Below, in pieces: positions 45,591 through 55,735 of a stretch of 64,000 nt of DNA; the stretch's first letter is position 1, and each line of letters starts with the position of its first letter. The notes beneath the pieces were generated by a model. That model saw only the letters and a program-made list of their open reading frames with translations. It searched no databases and was not told where the DNA came from. The DNA comes from Poecilobothrus nobilitatus. Lineage: Eukaryota > Arthropoda > Insecta > Diptera > Dolichopodidae. The position numbers were made by a program, and so were the translations under genes. The stretch spans positions 99,977,956 to 100,041,955 of the forward strand of contig OX352772.1 of assembly GCA_947095535.1 (NCBI GenBank), read 5' to 3'.

Positions 45591-46195
45591 AACATTGAGA
45601 GAGCTTAACCTCTAAATTATTTTATAAGCCGCCGTTTATCGAAGAAGGCTTGTTTCGACGGGCGCACTTTGCGTACTGTCTTTGGTTGTTTGCGACTTTC
45701 CGTAGCACTGCTAGGACCCGGTTTAGTCGCTTTACTTGCCGACTTTTCGAAGTGCCGGCTAACTCTTTTTCGAATCTTTTATTTTAGAATTTTATTCCAT
45801 AATTGAACCCACGAGTACAAAGAAAAGAAAGTCCCGCCCTATGCAAAAATTCGTATTCATAGGGTAAGGCTAATTAATTCAGAGGGTCGCCAGGTACTCC
45901 GAATACTCCGAATACTCAGCCAAGCTGATCATCGGCACGGGTCGTATAACACCTTGAATCCGCCCCGGTCTACCCCAGTCCGATAGTTCTGGTAAAAACC
46001 GAGGTGTCAGTAATTTTATATATAAAGACAGACCCAGTTTACCTTTCCCTTAGTACCTAACCACCTAGCTGGTGATTATTTCCGGTCGGCACCCACAAGG
46101 AGGGTTTGGATTGAGGATTTTTGCCGAGGACGTGAGTGAGGGTAGAACAGATATGCCTTTATAATTACCCTGAAAACTAAACTTCTTGCTTCAAC
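45591..46195 (-). other. Probable 5' UTR of the LOA-type LINE
   Basis: It is GC-richer than its flanks and lacks open frames. It contains a short duplicated CCGAATACT unit near 45,898-45,915 and ends at the boundary with integrase sequence near 46,200. Confidence 0.45.
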
Positions 46196-46205
46196 ATTGA
46201 ATTTT

Positions 46206-46455
46206 TTAAATTTTTATTGTGGATGCTTTCATTTCAGAATATGTATGATAATGATTCATTTTTTTTCTTTCCATGATTTTTCTAAATTCTTTGTTGAAAA
46301 ACTCTTTACCTTGATCAGATTGGATATTTTTTGGGAGTATTCCAGCTCGTTTAAAAATGTTTCGCATGCCAAGTAAAATGTTATTAGCATTTTTAGTTTT
46401 GATTGGCACAGCATAAGCATATTTCGAAAAGATGTCTATTACAGTTAATACATAT
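46206..46455 (-). pseudogene. Polinton integrase, catalytic core
   Basis: The minus-strand frame shows VLTVIDIFSKYAYAVPIKTK (first catalytic Asp), IQSDQGKEFFNKEFRKIM (second Asp) and HTYSEMKAS (just before the expected Glu). This is the D-D-E core of the retroviral-type integrase of Polintons, which joins element ends to the target. The zinc-finger N-terminus is not found to the right: plus-strand capsid-region reading starts there. The frame is lost right after EMKAS, where the LOA-type LINE lies, and the gene resumes at 41,165. Confidence 0.8.
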
Positions 46456-46872
46456 ACAAAAAACCATATCACCCAAATATCAAACAGCAAATACACAAAC
46501 AAATTTTATTCCTATTGTTGAAGTTGATGTCTTTGAATATGATCCTAAGAAAGAAGCAGCAGATGCAAGCAGTTTTAATTCGAGTGATACTTTGATAGGA
46601 AGGATAGATATATTAGTAAAAAATTAGCTCAAGCTGAAATAAACAAAAGCGCAAAATTAATCGAAAGACCTTCCAAAAGTCTGATTTTTGTTTATTCGAA
46701 AAACAAGTATGTACTAACAGTTGCAGCTACATCTCTATTTTCTAATAAATTTGATTTAAGATCAGCTGGTGCTAAAATTTTTTCTAGTATACTATCACGT
46801 TTTCCTGTTTCAAAGAAACGAAAACAAAATGAACGCTTACATAGAAATGCAAAAAGAAAGTTGTCTGTATAA
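46456..46872 (+). pseudogene. Polinton-associated reading frame of unknown function, frameshifted
   Basis: A piece FIPIVEVDVFEYDPKKEAAD (46,510) is followed after a shift near 46,615 by an 85-codon open stretch (AQAEINKSAKLIERPSKSLI, VLTVAATSLFSNKFDLR and a basic end KKRKQNERLHRNAKRK). The basic C-terminal tail and its position next to the capsid/protease block suggest a minor virion-like protein. I do not recognise the family. Confidence 0.35.
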
Positions 46873-46945
46873 GAAAAAGAAAATTATCTGTATAGAAAAC
46901 ATATAAATAGTGTGACATTTTCTGTTTTAGAAGAAGTTAATAAAG

Positions 46946-47290
46946 ATGCATAGTCAAGATAAATTCTATGTAACATGGTTTAGCAATCATAATTTAAAAC
47001 TGTTTCCGGAAAATACTTTAGCTTCATTCGAAAATAAAGGTCTTTCAGAAATTTATATAAACGATTTCCTACAAACAGAAGAATTTAACAAAGAGGAATG
47101 CGCTTTTATTAATATTGGGCAGTGTAATGTGTATGTAACAAATATTTAAAAAGCTCTTGAAAAAATCAAAGTAACCAAATCTATAGGTTACACATATTAT
47201 TCATATGACGATTCTGAATTACATCTGGATGATTGGAAGTTTAACATTTTACCAACACTTATTAAAAATATAACTCCTAATCCTGGATAA
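46946..47290 (+). pseudogene. Polinton capsid-region protein, possible PY-type N-terminus
   Basis: The frame begins MHSQDKFYVTWFSNHNLKLF and continues PENTLASFENKG. The pattern FYVTxxSN...xxPxNTxxSF is how Polinton PY/minor-capsid-like proteins begin. After a stop at 47,147 the reading continues to ~47,287 with KSIGYTYYSYDDSELHLDDW. The typical W-x-V-G-L block is not seen. The next ~500 bases hold only short broken frames. Treat the name as tentative. Confidence 0.4.
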
Positions 47291-47780
47291 ATTTTTTAAT
47301 GAAGTTTTTGACATATATCTGTACTCCAAAAAATTATAATGATGTAACATTTAAAAAACATCACAATCTAACCGAAACGATTTAATTCGAATATCGGAAA
47401 CTTTTGATGAAGATAGTTTCTATATAAAAGTTAATCATAGTTATAATGTAAAAACATTATTAACTGAACTATTTTAACAGAAAAAAAATATACAGAATTT
47501 CAAAACAAAATTGTCCGAACTATTCAAATTAGCTATTGCTAATAATAAAGATGAATTGAATGGAATGGTGATGATTGATTTAGATATAGTTCAATTATCT
47601 GTTTTTGGAACTAGTAAAGTACGGGCAAAATCAACATAAACAATTGTAGAATACCTATAAATATTGAATTTCAAAATGTTCATTACATGCCTATAGAGAA
47701 AAATACTTTTGAAACTAAAGCTACTAAAATCTGTAACCAATACTGATATTTATAATGAAAAAGGAACGCATTAATGAGCA
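47291..47780 (+). other. Degenerate Polinton coding sequence between capsid-region and protease pieces
   Basis: Short plus-strand stretches such as KLFKLAIANNKDELNGMVM-like text around 47,515-47,570 and VHYMPIEKNTFETKATKI (~47,670) suggest former capsid-region genes, in frames broken every 30-60 bases. No name can be given. Confidence 0.3.
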
Positions 47781-48110
47781 ATATTTGTTCCAGTGCAAGG
47801 GTGTGCAGAATATTTTGATTCATTTGAAAATCCGCCTTTTCACATTGAGATTATAAAATTTCTACAAAATCAATCGAAATGATTTTTTTTTAATAATAAT
47901 TGTTTACAAAATAATCTAACATCTGATTGTGGGCAGTATTCTTGTGTATATCTATCGATGCGAAGTTCCTGTAAAATAATTAAATATTTTCTTAATTTAT
48001 TCAACAGATCATCTCTACTCCAAAATGGCAGAAAATAGAAAGAATGTTTCAAACAATTTTTTAAAATGTTGGGTAAAACTATAAATACCAAACTCTAAAA
48101 TAGAATTCGT
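47781..48110 (+). pseudogene. Polinton adenain-like cysteine protease (PRO), C-terminal part
   Basis: The plus frame reads FVPVQGCAEYFDSFENPPFH (~47,790), IEIIKFLQNQS, an in-frame TGA at ~47,880, then NLTSDCGQYSCVYLSMRSS (~47,920). The Y-F-D-S/P-P block (acidic catalytic residue) and the C-G-Q-Y-x-C-V-Y block (nucleophilic Cys and oxyanion Gln) match adenovirus-type proteases encoded by Polintons, which process virion proteins. The His box upstream is not readable. The copy is dead but diagnostic. Confidence 0.7.
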
Positions 48111-48130
48111 CAATTTAAAAAAAAGACAAG

Positions 48131-48690
48131 ATGAAGCAAGCTACAAATTCAAAAGTATTTAAAAAATCAACACAAGATGAACCAGCGAAAAATCTTTTAT
48201 TAAACTATATCTATTATTTAGATAAAAAGCAGACAATAAAAATTCAAATTGGGATTAATATTGAAAATTTTACTGCATCAAAAATTTTCCAACGATATCA
48301 CAAGTTATTTGCGAGATGAATTAATTGGAGTGGTATGCATTTTACCACGATTTTAATAAAAGCCAAGCAAAATTTAATTCAAATAGATTTCCGCTAAAAT
48401 TTAATCATTCTGGACGTATTAAAAACTTTCATTGAATCTAGATGGGTGGATTATTATGGGTGCTTTCGTCTAATGTTAGATTTTATACAACCAGTGATGT
48501 CATATAATAATGGAGCTGATTTGAATATACGAGAATACGTATTCTAATATATTGAGAGATGTAAGTATTATGTAACAAACTAAGATCGGAACAAGAAGAT
48601 ATTTACATTCCTATGAATTTATATATAGCTCAGTGCAACTATTCAAGGCTATTTTATGAAATATCTATGTCTGTCAGAAAAAATATATTG
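48131..48690 (+). pseudogene. Polinton-associated gene remnant, family not recognised
   Basis: A 62-codon frame (48,131-48,319) and following pieces (FPLKFNHSGRIKNFH at ~48,385; LSSNVRFYTTSDVI at ~48,470; NNGADLNIREYVF at ~48,510) run in the same direction as the protease. Their position fits a capsid or packaging gene. Stops separate all the pieces. No catalytic motif is visible and I do not assign a function. Confidence 0.3.
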
Positions 48691-48869
48691 GTCAACTCTA
48701 AATAAAACAAACATTTTTAAAGCGAATTATTTTCTTTTATTAAATACATATATAAGTTCATACAATTTTTTACAGCACATTTTAAATGACATTCTTTATT
48801 TATTATAGTTGTGAAATTCCTTATTTTTTAAAAAGTGGAATTTTATTATATAAATTGATAACTTCTACT

Positions 48870-49184
48870 GACCTTGAAACAAATTTATCTACGAATTCCT
48901 TTTTTTAAGACCCTTTTACGTAAATGACATCAAATGAAGCAAAATATTTATTTAAGATATTTTTAATTTCTGAGTATTTTATAAATCCATCATCCCATTC
49001 AAGTCCATTCATTGTATTTTTGTAGTTTAGCATTTTCATTCAACTCCTCAAGTGAATAAGGCGCTTTAAACACAAACAATATTGGAATGAGGAAGCCTTC
49101 AGCTATTAAAGCAAATTCTTTCAAAAAATATTGTTTATTGTTTACAATAACGAATTGTAAATCTGCTACTGCCTTGCTGGTCAT
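48870..49184 (-). pseudogene. Conserved insect TE-associated protein of unknown function, one frameshift
   Basis: The minus-strand frame holds AVADLQFVIVNNKQYFLKEF, LFVFKAPYSLEELNENAKLQ and KYNEW. After a one-base shift it continues NGLEWDDGFIKYSEIKNILN and SFDVIYVKGS. I recall similar proteins with a hydrophobic-D-hydrophobic-Q/E start, F-K/A-P-P/Y-x-W/L, N/H-G-L-x-W-D-x-G and I-Y-V-K-G as common in arthropod genomes near Polintons and other elements. That recall is unverified. The fold and role are not known to me. It lies between the protease and polymerase genes on the polymerase strand. Confidence 0.45.
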
Positions 49185-49254
49185 TTTGTGTACTAAATTA
49201 AAATAACTGGAAAACCTCTAATTTATATATGTAAATAATACAATTTAAAAAAAG

Positions 49255-49480
49255 AAGGATCACCTGATCGGACCTCCGAAGACTCTTTCCAAAAGAATTT
49301 CGGCTCGGGAGCCCCTTGACACCAAGCGCCTTACCTTTTATTCTTATGGGAACGGAGACTTCGGTAGTAGCAAGGACCGATTCGGAACACTGGTACCGAA
49401 TTGAACCTCTATGACCGAAGCAAACCTCTAGGAGCAAATCGGACTCTCGGAAGGCCAAATCAACGAGAATGGGGAATGTC
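49255..49480. repeat. Dispersed GC-richer repeat, copy C
   Basis: GGTAGTAGCAAGGACCGATT and short CGGACCTC/CGGACTCTC units echo 39,880-40,180. It is visibly richer in G and C than its flanks. The minus-strand frame across it (49,198-49,500) shows no family motif. Confidence 0.5.
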
Positions 49481-49689
49481 ACTTTACAAAAACTTATCAT
49501 AATTATAAAATTAATGCTAAATAAAATTTCTTTATTTTTTTTATTTCATATTGTTTTATTATTTAATTTTTAAAATTTGTTTAGTAAAATTTTTTACAGG
49601 TATCCACAAAATTTATCAAATTTTTATCGTGAGTTGGATTTTATTTGTAAACATTATTATGTATTTGTATATGGCTCATTATTTTGAAT

Positions 49690-50648
49690 AGAATAATGAC
49701 CTCAAGCTAGAGTCTTAACGTTATCATTGACTACATATCTCTTATCATCTAAAAAACTTAAAGCAATTATATTTAATGACTGTGTATATTTAGTATGCAA
49801 TTTAGACTTAAAAATATTCATTTTACCATATAAAACAATATTTTCAAAGAAACATTTCCTGTAGTCATTTATAGTTAATTTTTTTACAGCAGTTTTTTTT
49901 ATACCTTTACTTTTTTTATAATTGTATTAGGCAAAATATCTTATAAATACATTTTTGATTTAAGTCCTATAAATTCTTTCACAATTTTTCCATTACTCTC
50001 ATCTCTAAATAAACCAATCATTTTTATTTACGAGCGGTAAACCGTAAACATTATTGAGATCATAATAAGATGTATCAAAAATTAGTTTTGTTTGATCAGT
50101 TTCAAGCACATCTGATTTTATATTTTAATAGAAATATTCAGTCTTTATATTATATATAAAACTATCGGTATCCATGTAATTCAATTCAATATTTAAATTA
50201 TACTTTGGCTTCATACAGTCATAGTGAAACTTATACATATGCAATTCAGAGAGCTCTAAGACTGTGGAACCTAAGTATATTGGCTTATCATATAACACTT
50301 TCAGCATATTTAATTGAACTGCAGAAAGAATTTCATTGAATATTGCAATACTATGGAAATTTGGTTTCATAATCAATGATCTTGCTCCAAGATGTATCCG
50401 CTTATTCTCCCAAGAATCGGCTATTTTAACTATTTTCCTTTTATTAACATTTTCCATGGTCGTACCATAAACAGCATTATTAATTAATTTAAAAACATTT
50501 TTTAGTATTCAAGTATTCAAAATTTATTAGTATTTAATATACTTAGGTTAGTATTCAAGTTAATATACGTTTTTAACCAATCAGATTGTTTAAACTGTGT
50601 TACTCTATGAATCTTTTCCAAAATTTTTTTTATCATTTAACTCTAATA
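49690..50648 (-). pseudogene. Polinton DNA polymerase B, C-terminal part
   Basis: From 50,648 downward the minus strand reads a fingers-region piece (HRVTQFKQSDWLKTYINLNT, ~50,600) and then, from ~50,470, MENVNKRKIVKIADSWENKR, LIMKPNFHSIAIFNE and KPIYLGSTVLELSELHMYKF. NYMDTDSFIYNI follows (motif C, YxDTDS, ~50,170). The C-terminal end has FDTSYYDLNNVYGLPLVNK (~50,060), then pieces to DDKRYVV and GHYSI (~49,710). Both motif-C aspartates are kept. The polymerase is the protein-primed type that copies the Polinton. The upstream part is displaced to 55,500 by the inverted duplication; stops and shifts occur near 50,620 and 50,125. Confidence 0.8.
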
Positions 50649-50681
50649 ATATTTTATTTATTTTACCATTGTTTATACCAT

Positions 50682-51657
50682 TTATTGTTTCACTGCCATT
50701 TGAATACTTGTTCTGTAATTTCTATTAAAATTTATGAATTTACTTTTATCTTTGCACATGTGGGCACTCGTACCACTATCCAAGCACCATCCACTTCTAT
50801 TAAATTTACCCGTTTCCATAATCATAGCAGCCTCTCTTCCAGATTGAAAATTTGATTTCTTATAACCAAATTTCTTTTTAAATCTACAATTTGACGCCTT
50901 ATGACCTTTATTATCGCACACAAAACATTTTCCATTGAATCCACTAGACTTTTTAAATTCATTAAAATTTCCTTTATTAAAATTTTTATTATTGTATACC
51001 TACTTTAGTACTTCTTGAGATAAAAGCACTATTATTTTCATGTTCTCCATTTTCTTCAGGATGTGTTCTGCGCATTTCTTCTTCGAGGATTTTTGATTTT
51101 AATGAGGTTATTTCAGGTAACTCGTCACGTGCTTCTATTGCTACTATGAAGCTCTCAAATTCGCTCGGCAGAGTATTTAGCAGCATTATTGCATTTAATT
51201 CTTTAGCAATTACAACACCACTTTCAGCCAGCTCATCTAACTTCTGTTGAAATTTTCTGAGGTGGCACGATATTGTTTCATCTTTTGATATTTTCATGTT
51301 GAAAAGTTGCTTATAAAGCGTTACTTTCGTTACTTTCCTTATTGGTTCCTTTGAAGCATGAATTTTTTCCAAGATAGTCCAGGCTTCTTTTGCATTTTCA
51401 GCTTTCCCTATATATGATAACTGACTTTCTTTCACGCTCAGTGTAATTATTGCTAACGCTTTTGAGTCTTTTACTTGCCAGTCACTTACTTGTGCAGCAC
51501 TACCACTTGTTCCAGGATTTTCAATGCTTCCATCAACGTAACCCCATAACTCGTTGTAAATTAAAACACTTTTTGAATTAATTTTCCAAGTGTTATCATT
51601 TTGATCATCCAGCTTCTTGATATTAAAATTGTTTCCACTCATTTTATTATTATACAA
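50682..51657 (-). pseudogene. Copia-type gag-protease fragment, left-arm copy
   Basis: The gag frame 50,989-51,642 opens with MSGNNFNIKKLDDQNDNTWK and continues with the UBN2-like LYKQLFNMKISKDETISCHL. After the frame change near 50,990 come the CCHC knuckle (CDNKGHKASNC, here starting MCDNK) and the protease motif WCLDSGTSAHMCKDKS. The sequence stops in the middle of the protease domain at the palindrome boundary (~50,690), while the right-arm copy continues into integrase. The gag/pol frame change is shared by both arms, so it predates the duplication. Confidence 0.85.
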
Positions 51658-51802
51658 TTAGAAAAACAAATTCTCCAAAAATTGCAATTAATCTAATAAT
51701 TTTTATCGCTAATTTTTTATGTTTTTTTTTTTTTTTTATTTAGTTTAACAAAAAAAATAATTTTTATTATTACGAAAAAGCATGTGGCCTGGGCCCATAA
51801 CC

Positions 51803-52038
51803 TGTTAAAGTTAATTATGTGATGTAATAATAAAATAATACTTATAATATATTAAATACGTCTTTATTCTTCAGCTGCACACTCAAGAAGAAGGAATAAA
51901 ATACAATATAAAATTAACTAAAACGATTTATACATAGTATCCGTTAGATTAAATCATATCTTCATATAACAATTAAAGAATTGTATAGATCAAGAGCTTG
52001 TGTAAAATTAATGATAATAATATTGTACTTTTCTAACA
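51803..52038 (-). repeat. Copia-type 5' LTR, left-arm copy
   Basis: On the minus strand it begins TGTTAGAAAAGTACAAT and ends CTTTAACA, followed by the primer site GGTTATGGGCCCAGGCC. It is about 236 bp, a few bases shorter than the right-arm copy because of small indels near 51,820-51,840. Confidence 0.8.
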
Positions 52039-52059
52039 GACACAAAGTAGAGTGGAAAA

Positions 52060-54035
52060 AAAAGGAATTATGAATTGTCACCTGATAGGTGCAATAAAAG
52101 TTTTGGAAGAAAAGATAATCTTCAAGTACATATTAAAAATGTGCATAATAATAAAAATAATGAAAGGAAAAATATTTCCGAAAATACAAATGGAAGTACA
52201 GCATCAACAAAGCAAATAAAAGGCAACAATAGCTTTATTGAAAACAAATATTATGAAGAATGTAGCATGGAAGTAGTTAAAAAATATTGGAACTACCATA
52301 TCCGAACAAATTCTCATAAAGCGAAAGCAACATTAAGCAACATTACCTTATGAAGGTAATAATAAATGTACACGGCAAGGATTTCAAAGAAGGATTGCTA
52401 CTTTTGTTTTGGAAAATAAAAATCAGGATATAACATTAGCAGTACAATATTTTGAAATGATAAAGGATGATTTAATAATTTTTTTAAAAAAGGAACTCCT
52501 AAAATTCAAAATGTTAAATTTAACAATGAATTATTCGCAGAATACATAAAGCCTCATAAATCAGAAAATGATGAAGTGGAATTTTTTTTGTGTAAAATTT
52601 TTTAATAGTAAATAAATTTTACAAGCAGAACATGAAATAGGAACTGAATTGGAAAATATGATAGAGAAGATTTTGAATACCGGGGTATTCTAAGAAAAGG
52701 ATTCTGGATGGAGTTTAAGTAAGTTACTTCATTTAGAAATAAATATAAATGAATACAAACCTTTAAAAGGTTCGCATATATTAAATTACCAAAGTAAATT
52801 GAAGAGAAAAAAGCATGCATTAATACAAAAAAAAGAGATGTATATTACATCAAGTTGTGTTAAATATCAGCATTACAAAACAGAGCAATTAGAAATCCTC
52901 AGAGATGTGAAAATTATGCTATTGATAATATAAAGGCACAGACAATAATTTTAAATAATGCAAAAGTAGCACAATTAGGGTTTGGTAATTTAGAATTTCC
53001 CCTTCATCATATATGAATATCCCCTTCACGATATAAAAGAATTTGAAAGAATTAATCCGGAAATAACACTATATATGGATATGAAAAAGGTTTCAAAAAT
53101 TCTATAAAAATAATTGAAGCCTACTACCATACAAAGGAAATAAAAAATTATCATATTGAAATGCTTTTAATTACAAAAAATGAAATGTCCCATTACGTTT
53201 GAGTTAAAAATTTGTCGAGATTAGTGCAAACTCAACTTTCTAAACACGGGCACAATAATTATTTTTGTCGAACATGTTTATGTCGCTTCACTTCACAACA
53301 AAATTTACAAATTTATAAAAAAGAATGTAGAAACATCATTACCAAGTTACCTAGTCCTGAAAACAAATTTTTAAAATTAAAAATTGGCATAGAAAAATGA
53401 GGGTTCCATTTGTAATTTATGCTGATTCAGAAAGTTAGCTGGAACCTGTTTCAACATATGAACCTAGTCCTAAAATTCCATCAACAACAAATATTAAAAA
53501 ATATATTCCTATCGCTTTTTCTTATTATATCAAATGTTCATTTGATAATAATTTAAATATATATAAAGATTTCACAAGTATGGTTTTTACAACTTATAAA
53601 TGAAAAAACAAACTTACACAATTTTTTAAACTTTTTTAGGATTGGATTGCGGAAAGAACTTCATCACAGCTTTAATAAAAGATTGCACATTTTAAAATCA
53701 GACGACTGATACTTTATGTTAAGATGAAGATTATCTTCATGCTAAAAAAGTTTGAAATATCTTTCAGTGTCAAGTTTTAAAAGATTTTTTGAAACTCTAC
53801 TTAAACTGATGTTTTTTTACTAACAGGCGTTTTTGAAAATTTTAGGGAAATATAATTTAGATCCAGCTCAATATTTTACTTAACCAGGTCTTACATGGGA
53901 TGATTTTTTAAAATATACTAAAGTAGAATAAATTAGAGTTATGTGACGATTTTAATATGTCTAATTTTTTAAAACAAAGTATTCGTGGAGGTAGCCAATG
54001 TTCAAAAAGATATGCTAAATCAAATAATAAATAAA
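52060..54035 (+). pseudogene. Polinton DNA polymerase B, N-terminal half, left-arm copy
   Basis: In order: a C2H2 finger (CNKSFGRKDNLQVHIKNVH, ~52,090), a second finger-like block (CSMEVVKKYWNYHIRTNSHK, ~52,265) and a helical linker. Next is NLSRLVQTQLSKHGHNNYFC with CRTCLCRF (53,205-53,290), then VPFVIYADSES with the exonuclease-I D-x-E (~53,410). The polymerase entry block PGLTWDDFLKYTKVE and SIRGGSQCSKRYAKSNNK follow, to 54,035. The strand is opposite to the rest of the polymerase because this arm is inverted. Stops and shifts are shared with the right-arm copy. Confidence 0.8.
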
Positions 54036-55475
54036 ATAATATGTCAAAAAAAAAATATTTTTTAAAATATGCTTTTATCAAAACCGAATTCGCCCCCTAA
54101 AAAGTAGAAAATAAAATTGTTTGCAAAACTTTAGCTTTTTGGACTGTTATAATATAAAAGTGAATTGCTAGTGCAAGCATTTTGGACTGTTATAATATAA
54201 AAGTAAATTGCTGGAATAAGGTTAAATAAAAATCTGGGAAATTTGAGGTTCGTGTTTCTTTTATATCTGTGACCAAAATACTGTGATTATAAATATTACA
54301 ATCCCATTTTAGTTGAAGCAACATTTCTAACACGTAGGTATGAAAATGATATAATATGTACATAAATGTATTTTACTGTATATTTCTATAGTATAGCATT
54401 AGTAATATATCGTATATCCAAACAAACATATAACCTTGAACACCTACCTACCTAATCGCTTAATTAGATCATGCAGTAAAAAATGTTGACAAATATCTTG
54501 ATTTAAATTATAAACAAATGCGAAACAAAATAATTTAGAAAATTAGTTTAACATAATATTATGTACATACTTTCATACGTAGTTTTAATTTTTTGTGTTG
54601 ACAAAATTTTGTTTGTAAATCATAATGCGTAATGCACAAAAGCATAATTTTGTAATGATCTTTACTTTTTATTATATTCTTTACTATGTTTATATATACA
54701 AAAAAAATATTATGTATGTATGTAGTTTGAATTTGGCAATTGAAATTATTTTGAATAAAATTTTATATATCTATATAGGTACACAATATACATAATAAAT
54801 GTTCCTAAATAAAACAGGTCATAAAACATTAATTTTTAACGCCATGCATATTCAATTATGCAATAAAGAATGTTGACAACAAATATTCTGATTTAATCCT
54901 AAACAAATGTTTTGTTTAAAACAAAATAATTTAGCAACATAAAAATATTGTACCTATATATTTTCTGTTTTGCTAAATCCTAATACAAAACACATGTGCA
55001 CATCAAGATTGATTGAACTAAATCATTATAGGAGGAAAGATCAAATAATATATTGTGTGTATTATACATAAAATTTTATTAAAAAAATGTTGATGAATAC
55101 AGTTTTACCCTCACTTTCAAAACCTGTACACTTCCTCTTCACTATACAACACTTAAATATTTGCTGAACATATTAGAACATAAAATCTTAATTTTTAACC
55201 ATGAATATTCAATATGCATTAAAGAATGTTGACAGCAAAAATTTTGATTTAAATCCTAAACAAATGTTGTAAACAAAATAATTTAGCAACATACATAAAA
55301 ATATTGTATGTATGTATTGTGTTTTGCTAAATATATTAATACAAAACACCATGTGCAATGGACATCGATATTATACTATTATAGGAGGAAAGATCAAAAA
55401 TATAATGTGTATGTTTGTATGCATGAATAAGAGATAAAAATGTAAGTTTTAAATTCATATATACAAAATATATAC
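54036..55475. repeat. AT-rich tandem-repeat insert, left-arm copy
   Basis: Reverse-complement copy of 55,979-57,425, with the same ~350-bp units. It contains no genes. Confidence 0.75.
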
Positions 55476-55499
55476 ATATTTTATTTATTTTACCATTGT

Positions 55500-55735
55500 G
55501 AGGTTTTTTGTTTTCATAACAAAATGGTAAATCATTGTGAATGTCATGTAATGATTGAGGATATTTTAAATCTACTTCCCAAACATAACGTATTTCAAAA
55601 TCATCAGAAATTTCATCTACTTGAAAATCTGGTGGATTTTCAAGCGACTAATAAAACCGTACGGTAAAAAAACCGTAAATTTTTTGTATCTAAATATATC
55701 TTATATTCAGATGATTCTGCAGGGTTATTGTGATT
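55500..55735 (-). pseudogene. Polinton DNA polymerase B, central piece in the palindrome spacer
   Basis: The minus frame reads NPAESSEYKIYLDTKNL (motif A region, Y-L-D, ~55,690). After a shift it continues VDEISDDFEIRYVWEVDLKY and PQSLHDIHNDLPFC (~55,620-55,530). The block Y-x-x-E-V-D-L-x-Y-P-x-x-L-H-D-x-H-N-D is highly typical of Polinton polymerase B. It bridges the N-terminal half (57,425-59,410, minus) and the C-terminal part (49,690-50,648), so the gene once ran without the two insertions. Confidence 0.8.

Larger units (their letters stand above)
41175..46195 (-). mobile_element. LOA/Bilbo-type LINE inserted in the Polinton integrase
   Basis: It carries ORF1, ORF2 and a 5' UTR on the minus strand, and its sequence is visibly less AT-rich than everything around it. 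The 3' end lies near 41,190-41,220 in a TTAGGTTAAG-type stretch and the 5' end near 46,195. Since integrase sequence is found on both sides, the LINE landed within that gene. No target-site duplication was identified. Confidence 0.75.
50679..55485. repeat. Left arm of the 10.1 kb palindrome (inverted duplication)
   Basis: It is a reverse complement of 55,969-60,804. Paired coordinates sum to 111,479 at the outer end, 111,476 in gag, 111,469 in polymerase and 111,454 at the inner end, so only small indels separate the arms. Substitutions are rare but present (Asp/Tyr and Thr-Lys-Val/Ala-Lys-Glu changes in the two gag copies), so the arms are not a mirrored duplicate of one read. The arm sits inside polymerase B between two copies of a 24-bp direct repeat (50,649-50,672 and 55,476-55,499). 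Confidence 0.93.

Noticed and set aside
50673..55475. Left palindrome arm as a conventional transposon with a 24-bp target duplication
   Set aside because: Its ends fall inside copia protease and inside the AT-rich insert, have no inverted or long terminal repeats, and 24 bp is atypical. Template switching fits better.
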